Source of the DNA: Chalciporus piperatus
Lineage: Eukaryota; Basidiomycota; Agaricomycetes; Boletales; Boletaceae
Assembly: GCA_038093975.1 (NCBI GenBank)
Contig: JBBPTG010000245.1
Span: 1 to 35,989 of the forward strand
DNA: 35,989 nt
Direction of reading: 5' to 3'
In this document: piece after piece, positions 1 through 9,139 of the stretch
How the letters are laid out: every line of letters starts with the position of its first letter
Numbering within the stretch: the stretch's first letter is position 1
The notes under the pieces: generated by a model
Told to the model about the DNA's origin: nothing
What the model saw: the letters and a program-made list of their open reading frames with translations, nothing else
The model's database searches: none
Position numbers and translations under genes: made by a program

Positions 1-510
1 GAGTCAACTGACCTGTAGACTGAACAGTTCGTGCTTCCTTTCGCTTTGGCTGGACTGCCTCCAAGTCCTTGTCCTTTGCGATGCTAGCAACACGTTTGCG
101 TTGCCCACGATCACCCTGCCATACTGTGTTTAACGACGGAGAGGTAAGTTAGTCTCTTCTTCAAATCGACACAAGTTGCTGATACCTTTGTTTTCCTTTG
201 CAGCCTGCTTGGCCTTACGGGTTGGTTCTGTCCAATGAAATACATGGTGAGTGCACACTCATGTCACCAGCACGTGGGGACACTGACTGGCATCGGCTTT
301 GATTGCGCCATCACTCGGTGCGCTCAGTGCTGCGTCAGTGGCAGTGAAACCCGACCCCCCTGCTGGTGGCTCGGGCCCAGGGTGTATCGCTCGCAATCTC
401 TTGGCCTCCCGTTTCTGCGCGGCAAGTTTCGTCGGGTCAAGTTCCATGTTGCAATAGGATGAAGGGTACTGCTGAATCACGGTGAGGAAATTTTGCAATG
501 GTCGCGGCAT
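1..510 (-). CDS. Hypothetical basic protein, 5' part only (runs off window)
   Basis: I do not recognise this gene. Three exons on the minus strand join in frame: 510-288, 227-186 and 123 to at least 13. The start at 510 gives a protein beginning MPRPLQNF; an in-frame ATG at 540 is an alternative. The product is hydrophilic and becomes strongly Lys/Arg-rich in exons 2-3 (PTRKAKQAAKENK, then GDRGQRKRVAS), which suggests a nuclear or nucleic-acid-associated protein. The first intron uses the unusual donor GTCAGT, and the same hexamer occurs at 12-7, where exon 3 may also end. The gene is divergent from the Plavaka transposase, with 189 bp between the starts, so the two may share a promoter. Function is unknown. 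The exon model is inferred from phase and splice sites only. Confidence 0.5.
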
Positions 511-699
511 CGTGACTCCGAGTCTTATAAGTTCTCTCACAGATTAACTGGGAGTCTGAGATCACCGCCCTTGTTCGCTCTTGTCTTCCCCATTGTTTGG
601 TTCGATGATTGGCCACGCGCAAAAATCATCATGCAAGGTAAGTGCATGTCAGTTCAAGTCCGTGTTTTCATTCGTCACTGACAACATCTTTCATTCGCA

Positions 700-3600
700 A
701 TGATTGTCTGTGCAGGATGCCATGCAAGCTTCTCGTTTTCAGGCTACTCCCGTCATCTGGCCCTTACCACCAATCCTCCGTGTGTGGCTATTTACCAAGC
801 CTCAGTCGGCGACGAAACCACGGGGGAAGCCGATCGTGATCCTGCCATATTCATCACAGATCACGACATGGAACATGACCATCCCCAATATTCAAGTCCG
901 AGTCCAGAGCCTCCCCACAGCCCCTTTCATGATCTCGAGGGATGGGACCGTGAACTATACAGTGAGTCTCTGTTTGTTTTCTTATTGAGAAAATCTAATT
1001 CAATGCAACCAAAGTTCCTAATGATGAGCTCGACTCGGGTATGAACTTAAATGACGAAGACGAGCACTCAGAGGATGAATACGAGGCAGCAGTTGCCGCT
1101 GATGAGGCCAAAATGGGACGTGGCTGGGAGCTTCCCCGCCCGTCCGCTCATTTGGAAGACTCCGAAAACGAGGAAGAAGAAGAACCTGCAGCTCGTCCTC
1201 CAATTCCCATCCCTATCGCACATTCGCAGGATCCGATTATCACCCCGTTCCCATATGGTCGTGCGGGCCAGCCACTAGGTCAACGCTCGCTTCCCTACTC
1301 AGAGTATCAAGCAGCGCTTGGCATACCAGCTGAGGAGAACATCTATGCACCTTTTCGCTCGAAGTTAGATTACGAAGTTGCATGCTGGGCTCAGCTTCGT
1401 GGCCCTGGCTCCACTGCATTCACAGAACTTCTTCAGATCGATGGAGTAAGTTATTTTCCTTGTTGCCGGGGTTGCAGATATTCAATTGGCGGTTGCAGGT
1501 CTCTGACGCCCTCAGATTGTCGTATAAGAACAGTCGTGAATTACATCACATAATCGACCAACTTCCCGCCAAACGTCCCGCCTTCTCCCACAAAGAAATT
1601 GTCCTTGCTGGGGAGTCCTTCGACCTCTTTTCTCGGGACATCATGGAGTGCATCCGTGCTCTCTACGGTGACCCTGAGTTTGCACAGAATCTCGTTTTTG
1701 CCCCAGAGCGACACTACACAGATGAGGAGCACTCCACTCGAATGTTCTATGATATGCACACTGCCCGGTGGTGGTGGGACATCCAGGTAAGTTGCTCAAC
1801 TCGTTGCCAAGTCTGTATTCATGAAATTTACGATCACCTTTAGAAAGAACTCGAGCACGAGAAACCCGGCGCTACTGTCGTTCCCGTTATCCTCTCATCC
1901 GACAAGACACAGGTAACCATGTTTCGCAATAAAGCATGCTACCCTGTCTACATGACCATCGGCAACATCCCAAAAGACATCCGTCGCAAATCATCCCGCG
2001 GCGCGTGGATTTTACTGGCCTATCTCCCTGTCACTCGTCTGGAACACGTTACCAACAAAGCCGCTCGTCGTCGTGCCCTCGCAAACTTGTTTCATGCATG
2101 CATGAAACACATTCTTCAACCCCTGGAGCAAGCAGCGAAGGATGGTGTTGCCATGACAAGCGGTGATGGCATTGTGCGTAGAGTCCACCCTATCATAGCC
2201 TGTTACTCAGGCGACTACCCCGAACAGGTGCTGGTCACCGGGATCAAGACGGGAGAATGTCCCAAGTGCAACATCGAGCACGACAACCTTGGAAGTGTGG
2301 ACATGCCGGCATCGTTACGAGACTTAAATGCTATTCTCAATGCACTCGCGCTGGTCGATGAGGACTATGCTGAGTTCACTCAAGCATGTCGGGACGTCCG
2401 CATCAAGCCCATTTACAAGCCGTTTTGGGAGCAGCATCGTCACCTCAACATATTCCTGTCCATTACCCCCGATGTACTTCATCAGCTTTACCAAGGTCTC
2501 CTCAAGCATCTCTTATCCTGGATCAAGGCTTGCTACAGCGAGGCGGAAATCGATGCTCGATGCCGTCGACTCCCTCCCAACCACAACATCCGTCTTTTCA
2601 TGAAGGGTATGTCCTCGTTGTCCCGGGTGAGCGGCACTGAACACGATCAAATCTGTCGCTTCTTGCTTGGCATCATCATCGATATCCCACTGCCTGGCGG
2701 CTTTAGTCCAGCCCGTCTCCTTCGGGCTACTCGGGCCCTTCTTGACTTTATCTTCTTGGTGCAATACCCTTGTCACACGACATTAACATTCCCTCTCCTT
2801 GATGATGCCCTCAGACGCTTCCACGAAAACAAATCCATCTTCGTTGATCTCGGGATTCGGACGAACTTCAATCTCCCCAAACTACATTCCCTTCGACACT
2901 ATATTGAGATGATCCAGCTCTTTGGGACAACGGACAATTATTCCACCGAGTACACTGAGCGGCTCCATATCGACCTCGCAAAGGATGCCTATCGAGCTAC
3001 GAACCGCAAGGATGAATACTACCAGATGACCAAATGGCTAGAGCGCCACGAGAAAGTGATATGGCACCGAAGGTTCGTGGAATGGAGACTGCGTGGAGAT
3101 CGATTGGTCCATGTTCGTGTGCCCCCCGATATGTGCTACGCACGTGTCATGGTGATGACGAAACATCCCTCCGTCAATCGTGTCGCCATGGACAACGTTA
3201 GAACACTGCACCGCGCGGCCTTTTTCGTCGAAGCCCTCTCGCGCTACGTTGCGCATCTCCAACACCCTGATCTGAGTGGTGTGCAACTCGAGGACGAAGC
3301 CTGCAGCATCGTACTACCATTTTCTGCGCTCCCGACCTTTCACAAAATCAAGTTTCACTCTATTGATGGTTTGGGCCATGAGGTGGAGAAATGCACTGTG
3401 GACTCGGTGCATTGTCAGCCCGAGCGGCGCGATGTGCGAGGGAGGGTTGTCCCTGGGCGATTTGACACAGTGCTCGTGAAAGTCGGAGAGGGGGGTGATA
3501 TAGGTGTCCAAGGTAGGTGGTTTGCGTAAGCCATGCTGTCGGTGACTTATCCATGCCTTAGGATATCGAGTGGCCCAAGTTCGTGTGGTATTTTCCCTTC

Positions 3601-3926
3601 CCGATCGTGCCCGAGCGGCAATGTTGGACGAGCCACAGCACCTCAATCTCACCATTCCTACACACTTGGCCTATGTCGAGTGGTTCACTCCTTTCACTGC
3701 ACCCAATGTGAATCACGGAATGTACAGAGTATCTCGCGCGCGGCAAAATGGCGAGCCATTGTGTAGTATAATTCCAGTTTCGGACATTCGTCGCAGCGTT
3801 CACCTATTCCCTTGTTTTGGCAGAGTCGTGCCAGCACACTGGACCAGCAGCAACGTATTGGAGGAGTCTACTAGCTTCTATGTGAATCCTTTCAGCGACC
3901 ACCATGCCTATGTGACAATTATCTAG
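700..3926 (+). CDS. Plavaka-family transposase, apparently complete
   Basis: The model has five exons (700-961, 1015-1445, 1499-1786, 1844-3512, 3562-3926), all phase-consistent, giving 1004 aa. Residues 4-28 form a C2HC finger-like module (CAGC, then H, then NPPC), typical of the Plavaka N-terminus, followed by an acidic stretch (EDEHSEDEYE, EEEEE). The RNase H-like DDE core shows SSDKTQ (first Asp near residue 347), ITPDVLHQLYQG (Asp near 537) and GTTDNYSTEYTERLHID (acidic residues near 690-704). I see no stop or frameshift in the coding path, so the copy may be functional. It would cut and paste DNA in the nucleus. The start at 700 keeps both finger cysteines. An upstream intron (donor near 638, acceptor near 714) that would replace the first residues is an alternative. 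Terminal inverted repeats were not found. Confidence 0.88.
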
Positions 3927-4052
3927 AGTCGGTAGTCGCCAATGTTATCTGATTCTCACTTGATTAACTCCGTGTCGCACGACAGTAAAAGTGTTCGCCA
4001 GAATCGATAAAATCAATAGATTACGAAGATTAGATACTAATTCTATCTATGC

Positions 4053-4583
4053 TTAATGAGCAGACCGTTGCTGCATGTTCTTTTTCTGGAAAATTGTGCA
4101 GTGTTGAGACTCGAAGCACGAACTTGAACAAAGGGGACACGGGAATACATACCTCCTTGATCGCTTGCACGCTGGCTTGAATCTCCGAGTCACTCTCGGG
4201 TTCAGTCACACTAGTATCTGGAGGGGGTGAGCAACGAGAACCAACTGTGAAACCCTGTTGTGCGCTCGATAACACGCGAGAAGAACACACCTTCATAAAC
4301 TGAAGCTTTCTTCAATTGATGGCTCCGAGCACGCCCGGGCGTGATTTGGACAAGTGTATTATCAGCGGAAGTATCCGGAGGAGTTGGAAGGAATGGTGAG
4401 GGCCGGATTTCAATGGTCTGCCAACGAGTGAAATTTTTAGATCGTAGTAGTGGTCAAGACAAAACTTACCAGAGGACCGGGGAACTCGGGTGTGTATGTA
4501 AAATGATAGGCTTCATAATGTTTGAGTGGTACCTCGAGCACCACTTTGTTCTGGAACAAATCGGCAAAAACTTGGTTGGACAT
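4053..4583 (-). CDS. Small hypothetical protein, 4 exons, 112 aa
   Basis: Exons 4583-4470, 4417-4291, 4217-4153 and 4085-4053 splice in frame (phases 0, 1, 0) through introns of 52-73 bp with GTAAGT, GTGTGT and GTATGT donors. The product starts MSNQVFADLFQNKVV and has an aromatic patch (HYEAYHFTYTPEF). It continues with a Pro/Thr-rich segment, an acidic DTSVTEPESDSE stretch and a short basic end. I do not recognise the family. It is convergent with the Plavaka gene, with 126 bp between the stop codons, so it could be an accessory gene of that element or an unrelated small gene. Four exons that all hold phase make chance unlikely. The start is the first ATG of an open first exon, and an upstream non-coding exon is possible. 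Confidence 0.5.
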
Positions 4584-5518
4584 AATGTCAGTGGTGGATG
4601 ATTCTCGTGAAAGAAGCAGCACTGGTGTCAACTTGTCTCGGCGTAGTACGCACCAGGTAGTTATATTCATTCTTGTGCTTGGACCTTATCGCCTTGCAAT
4701 TGTGTCGCCTAGCGGTTGACAACAAAGTCCGACGAATGACCTTGTTCACCTGTCGTGTTCCTGATTCAAATATTCAAGACTTGTTCAACGGATGTCATTT
4801 AATCGGTTTATTTTCGGACATCACCTACATTATTCAGTGATTGCGGGTAAATTGGGCAAAATGGGCACAATCTGTCACATTTGCGCCGTTGTGCGAATCG
4901 AGGTTTTTCCTGATGTCCACACTGGAGCGTAGTCTGCCAGTGTTTCTATCCATGGCTACACTGCGAATATGTCCTTTCCCTTAAAAGTATGATTCTTTGA
5001 AGTCATGCACGAGGAAATGTGTATCAGATTAAACAGTGCCCGACCAACCAGCGACAGGAGTGGTAGGGAGAACAGCGACAGGAGCAGCAGCAGTTTGTCG
5101 ATCTCGACGTCGTCGGGTAGAACGAGCTGCGAAACGAGCAGCGGAAGCAGTGAGTGCAAACGGAATAGCACCGGAATGGATGCAAGTAATGATGAGATCT
5201 CTCGCCGGGACGGCCCGGCGGGGGTTGTTGGGCGAGTAGACAGTTTGGCGGCGTGCAAAGGCAGAGGTTCGAGAAATATAGATGTTCAAAAAAAAGCCGC
5301 CTGGATGTGCGGAAACACTAACGGACGAGGACAGAATGTGAACGAGCAACTTGAATGATATTGTGAGGGAAGCAAAAGAGGGAGAAAAACTGAATGGAGG
5401 AACGGTACATCTAAAGGTCCTCTAGAAATGCTTCTTTCCCTCTTACCATGTGGCACCCCTCCGGGACCCCGAAATTTTGAGGAAAAGAAGTAGACTACAC
5501 AACACATAGCGCTTGCCA
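4584..5518. other. No supported gene
   Basis: Several overlapping ORFs exist on both strands (for example about 5005-5358 on plus and 5029-5349 on minus). None has a splice-consistent extension or a recognisable domain. The minus strand is pyrimidine-rich around 5360-5420. It could hold the leader or promoter of the small gene starting at 4583. Confidence 0.35.
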
Positions 5519-5647
5519 TTTACAGTCTTGCCAATGTGTTACCATTCCCCATCCTTTCCTTTCCCTTTACCTTGTACTAAGTCCTAGTCGCTGGTTCGAG
5601 TCCTGCCTAAGCCTCTCATTTCTTACTTTCATCAGCAAGACTGTAAA
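5519..5647. repeat. LTR 5'-end fragment bracketed by a 13-bp inverted repeat
   Basis: TTTACAGTCTTGC (5519-5531) is repeated in perfect inversion at 5635-5647. Between the arms, about 5537-5625 is closely similar to the first ~95 bp of the gypsy LTR at 6788. Both share TGTTAC at the start and the stretch from CTTGTACTAAGTCCTAGTCG through GGTTCGAGTCCTGCCTA. It therefore looks like a truncated relic of the same LTR family. Confidence 0.6.
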
Positions 5648-5665
5648 AAGTCTGAAATGACTGGA

Positions 5666-5703
5666 GCTTACTTGTCTGACTGGAGCCAGTCAGACAAGTG
5701 AGC
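5666..5703. repeat. 38-bp near-perfect palindrome at the satellite edge
   Basis: An 18-nt arm (5666-5683) is followed by a 2-nt AG centre and its reverse complement (5686-5703), with a single mismatch. The inner 14 nt of each arm, ACTTGTCTGACTGG and its complement, match perfectly. The DNA could extrude a cruciform, and a transcript would form a hairpin. Confidence 0.85.
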
Positions 5704-5938
5704 CAGTAGCCAAGTGCCCCAGGCATCCAGTAATCTCAGTCATCCAGTAACCAAGTGTTCCAGTCATCCAATAGTCTCAGTCATCCAGTAGTCCAGTGAG
5801 TCAGTGCTCCAGTAACCTCAGTAGTCTCAGTCATCCAGTCATCCAGTCACCAAGTCATTTCAGTAGTCCCAGTGGCCCAGTAGTCCAGTGCTCCAGTCAC
5901 CCAGTCAGTTCAGTGTGGCAGTGCTCCAGTGCTCCAGT
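5704..5938. repeat. CAGT-rich degenerate satellite, left block
   Basis: The block is a run of short units built on CCAGT, CTCAGT and CAAGT, spaced about 7-12 bp apart with irregular spacing. Its last 48 bp (5891-5938) recur almost exactly at the start of the right block (6628-6675), with one difference. Confidence 0.8.
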
Positions 5939-6626
5939 TAGTGTTTAAAAGTCCAGTTAAGTTAAGTTTTTGTACCTCTTTTTACAAAACTGTAACTGTA
6001 ACTGGTTATCAATTTCGGCAAAATCAGTTTAACTGAACTGAAACTCTACATAACTGTCATATCAGTTATGGTCCAGTTTGTGACCAGTTTGTGACCGGTT
6101 TTTTGTGATAACTGGACAAACATTAGAAAGCCCTGATTCTTAGCTTTAAAATGACCCCTGGATCATGTGATTTGGTTCAGTTCTTGAGAAGATATGCTCA
6201 TTTTATTATATTACCATGATTATCAATGTTTTGGTGGATATAGCATTGGAATGGAGGTCAAGTTAAGTAAAATACAAGCAAATATGTAATCTCAGCAGTG
6301 CAAATTAACATGTGTATTTGAGTAGAGTGTGTTTCAATCAGTCATTTCATCAATTTTCTTCAATATTCAGAAAGAAAGTCAAATTAGGTCGGAAAAATTT
6401 GTAAAAAATCAGGAAAAATAGTGGTAGATGACCATATATAGGTTATTATTTATAACCAGTTGTAACCAGTTTGTGTACAGTTTTGTAAAATTTTGGAAGT
6501 GACCAAACAGTAACTGAAACTGGACGTAACCAGTTACAATTTTTCACCTGGTTTCAGTTATATTTCGCTCCAGTTAAGTTAAGTTTCGGTTTTTTTCCAG
6601 TTATGTAACTGGACTTTTAAACACTA
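5939..6626. mobile_element. 688-bp non-autonomous hAT-like element (MITE)
   Basis: The ends are inverted copies of a 21-bp repeat beginning TAGTGTTTAAAAG (left from 5939, right ending 6626). The first bases, TAGTG, fit the hAT end pattern YARNG. The flanks read GCTCCAGT on both sides (5931-5938 and 6627-6634), consistent with the 8-bp target duplication of hAT elements. There is no ORF of use inside. The interior carries many CCAGTTA/TAACTGG motifs near both ends, as subterminal transposase-binding repeats would. The flanking satellite repeats this octamer elsewhere, so the duplication alone is weak evidence. Confidence 0.65.
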
Positions 6627-6787
6627 GCTCCAGTCACCCAGTCAATTCAGTGTGGCAGTGCTCCAGTGCTCCAGTCATCCAGTAATATCAGTAATCCAGT
6701 AGCTCAGTAGCCCAGTACTTCAGTACTCCAGTAGCCCAGTAGTGCAGTAACTAAGCAATCCAGTGGTCTAGTAATTCAGTTGGCAAG
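6627..6787. repeat. CAGT-rich degenerate satellite, right block
   Basis: This continues the left block beyond the hAT-like insertion, with the same CCAGT-based units. It ends where the gypsy LTR begins at 6788. Confidence 0.75.
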
Positions 6788-7259
6788 TGTTACGATCACT
6801 CATTCTTTCTTCCCCCATTACCTTGTACTAAGTCCTAGTCGCCGGTTCGAGTCCTGCCTAGGCCTCCCATTTCTTACCTTGCCTTAGTCAGTGAACATTC
6901 CTTAATGTTCTTTCACCTTCCACGCTTCGTCATCGCTGACTCGTATGCTTACCGAGCATGACTCATTCTTATTCGTCATGACTTGTTCTTACATATTCTG
7001 ACTTGTTCTATGCCTGCCCTTAACTCGTTTCTTCACTTATATAAACCCTCGAGTTTCCTCCTGTAACCCTAACTTAGACCTACGCAATCTAGCTTGGTCA
7101 TTCCTCGCTTCCTTTGAACCCTCTGAGAGTCACCGTCCCACTCTTGAACGGACGCTAGGCCTTAACGTGGACATCCCATCGTTAGGCTATCCTTTGAAAC
7201 CCTTGTCTTTGACTAGGCTTTTGTGTCTACGCTTTGACCTACCCGGTACAAGCGTAACA
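6788..7259 (+). repeat. Gypsy 5' LTR
   Basis: The LTR begins TGTTACG and ends CGTAACA, a perfect 7-bp inverted end with canonical TG...CA. It contains a TATA-like TATATAAA at 7038-7045. A tRNA-like GGTTCGAGTCC (a perfect Pol III B-box match) lies near 6843. The solo LTR at 21070-21543 has nearly the same length, begins TGTTACGA on its own sense strand and has a similar TATA region, so the two are probably relatives. Confidence 0.75.
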
Positions 7260-7315
7260 AAAGGTCTAAGTTACCCCTGAAGGCTACCTTCGCTGTAGAT
7301 CTCCACCATTTCCCA

Positions 7316-8600
7316 ATGACCTCGCCTCGACACCTCTCGCTGGGGCCTCCCACGAGAGACCGCTAATCCACAGAACCCCGAATCTTCTGACTCGGGCTCA
7401 CCTGAAGAGGAAGATCCCTCTAACCCCTACGACACCTCGGATCTTTACGACGAACCAATCACCACCCAAGAGGAACAAGAAGAAACCCTTCACCTCTCCC
7501 ACGAATTCTCCTCAGCTGTAACCATCCCAAGGTCACCAACACCACCATCACCGACCCCAATATCCAGAAGAGCTCCACAGTTCCCTGTGTCGCCTGCTCC
7601 TCCACGAACCCCAGCTTTCCCCACTCCTTCCCTTCCCACACCCGCGTTTGCACCAGGAGCGTATCAGATACCCCCTACCTTCGTAAACCCCATGTCGTCC
7701 TCCAAACCCACTGAACTCCACATCAGAGCCCCAGATGCCTTTCATGGCTCCTTCGAGAAAAGCACTGCTTGGATGAACTCCATCCAATTCTATCTCACCG
7801 TCAATGGTGACGTATACAACACAGATCCCAAAAAAATTGCCTTTGCGTTATCCTACATGTCCAAAGGATCAGCGGCCACCTGGGCTGCCACCTTCCACCG
7901 TAAAGCCATCACTGGCGCTACCGTCACCATGGGAACCTGGGCCCAATTTATCACTGATTTCGAAACCGCATTCAAACATCACGATACCGTAGGAAATGCC
8001 GTCGCCTGGCTTTCCACCAAACGAATGAAACCTCTCAAGAACGGAGAATACTCTCCTTCCCTCTCGGAATTCATTTCGAGTTTCCAGAACCAAGTCGCCC
8101 TGTCTGGCATCACCGATAACAACGTCCTAATCGGATACTTCTCCGCAGGAATACCCATCTCCCTTATGAGAAGAGTCAACAGCATGGATACCATCCCTAC
8201 CACGATTGAGGATTGGTACAAATGCACCACCCAGTTCCAGACCCAATGGAAACATGCCAATGAAATCGCGAATCACAATCGCAACCCTGCCAAGCCATTC
8301 CGTCCGTTGTCCTCCGCCAATCACTCTACCCCTGCCAGGGACCCCAATGCCATGGACGTCGATGTCATCCGTATCTCCAAACTCACTCCTAAAGAGCGGA
8401 AACGCTGCCAGGAGACAGGACTCTGCTTCCGCTGCAGGAAAGCTGGACATCGGTCCAACGCCTGCCCAGAATTCTCCTTGAACCAGAAAACCCCAAAGAA
8501 GGTTCAGAAGGTTGAGGAAGAAATTCCCTCGCTGATCGAGATAGATGATGAGGATGAAACCACTGTTCGTAAAGTAGCCTTTGTCACAAAGGGTTTTTAG
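7316..8600 (+). pseudogene. Ty3/gypsy Gag, frameshifted near its start
   Basis: The reading frame from about 7362 to 8600 encodes a retrotransposon Gag. It has a Pro/Ser/Glu-rich N-terminus, a capsid-like core (FHGSFEKSTAWMNSIQFYL, then ATWAATFHRKA, FITDFETAFKHHD, LSEFISSFQNQVALSG) and a CCHC zinc knuckle, CFRCRKAGHRSNAC, at 8424-8465. The knuckle binds element RNA during particle assembly. The natural ATG appears to be 7316, but that frame hits TAA at 7364, and the long frame is offset by one base there. This suggests a single-base insertion and loss of function. Gag ends at TAG 8598, and the protease lies in another frame downstream. An unannotated non-ATG start is less likely. Confidence 0.8.
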
Positions 8601-8674
8601 ACCGAGAAGCTCTGCCGACGCAAGCTTCCCCAGTCATGTGTGCACCTGTACTTGTAAAGTCGTGAAAGCACTCT

Positions 8675-8830
8675 ATGCAAATTCCCATACAGATTATTGT
8701 CCCCTCGCACACGATGAAAGCCGTCGAAACCCACGCCCTCATTGATAGCGGTGCAGACATCTCCTGTATCGACTGGGGCTTTATACGAAGAAATCGAATC
8801 CCCACTACTCGACTTGAAACCCCTATTTGA
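8675..8830 (+). pseudogene. Retropepsin-like protease stub of the gypsy element
   Basis: A 51-codon open frame contains THALIDSGADISCID, the active-site D-S/T-G motif of retroviral-type aspartic proteases. It ends at TGA 8828-8830, six bases before the copia LTR. Only the N-terminal part of the protease is present, so it cannot be active. Its position after Gag matches the gag-pro-pol order. Confidence 0.7.
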
Positions 8831-8836
8831 GTCCGA

Positions 8837-9072
8837 TGTTGAACTGGTGTCATCCTAAGCCATAAGGCTATGGACTACCAGAGCAGCATACTGCGTAGAC
8901 ACAAAGGGAGTTTGTGCTCGCTCACCTGATTGCAACGTTGTGGTTGTGGTTAAAGAGTTGTATTAACTCAGATCGACTGAGTTTGAATATAGTGTACAGT
9001 GGTGATTACCTAATCAACTATCGTTTATGGAAACGTAGTGAACTATACACTATGAGCGTAATACGTTCAACA
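8837..9072 (-). repeat. Copia 3' LTR
   Basis: The 236-bp segment begins TGTTGAAC and ends GTTCAACA, perfect 8-bp inverted ends with TG...CA. It lies just downstream of the polyprotein stop. A purine tract abuts it on the element-sense strand. Confidence 0.8.
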
Positions 9073-9083
9073 CTCCCCCATGC
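9073..9083 (-). other. Polypurine tract of the copia element
   Basis: On the minus strand the sequence GCATGGGGGAG sits directly before the LTR start. This is the expected position for the primer of plus-strand DNA synthesis. Confidence 0.65.
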
Positions 9084-9139
9084 TTAGTGTACGCTAGTAT
9101 ATGCGAGCATAGTAAGAATGTATATTCATGCGCACAAAA

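Larger units (their letters stand above)
6788..8836 (+). mobile_element. 5'-part of a Ty3/gypsy LTR retrotransposon, truncated by copia
   Basis: The element consists of a 472-bp LTR (6788-7259), a short leader, a broken gag (7316-8600) and a protease stub (8675-8830). It stops immediately before the copia LTR at 8837. Reverse transcriptase, RNase H, integrase and the 3' LTR are absent from the window. Copia therefore inserted into this element, or a deletion joined the two. Confidence 0.75.

Noticed and set aside
5005..5358. Overlapping ORFs of 100-117 codons on both strands
   Set aside because: There is no splice extension, domain or codon pattern favouring one strand. The Ser/Arg richness comes from short repeats.
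5704..6787. CRISPR-like array
   Set aside because: The units are short, irregular and without unique spacers. It is a degenerate satellite in a eukaryotic context.
6843..6853. tRNA gene suggested by GGTTCGAGTCC
   Set aside because: Only a T-arm/B-box-like piece is present, with no acceptor stem, A-box or cloverleaf. It is part of an LTR.
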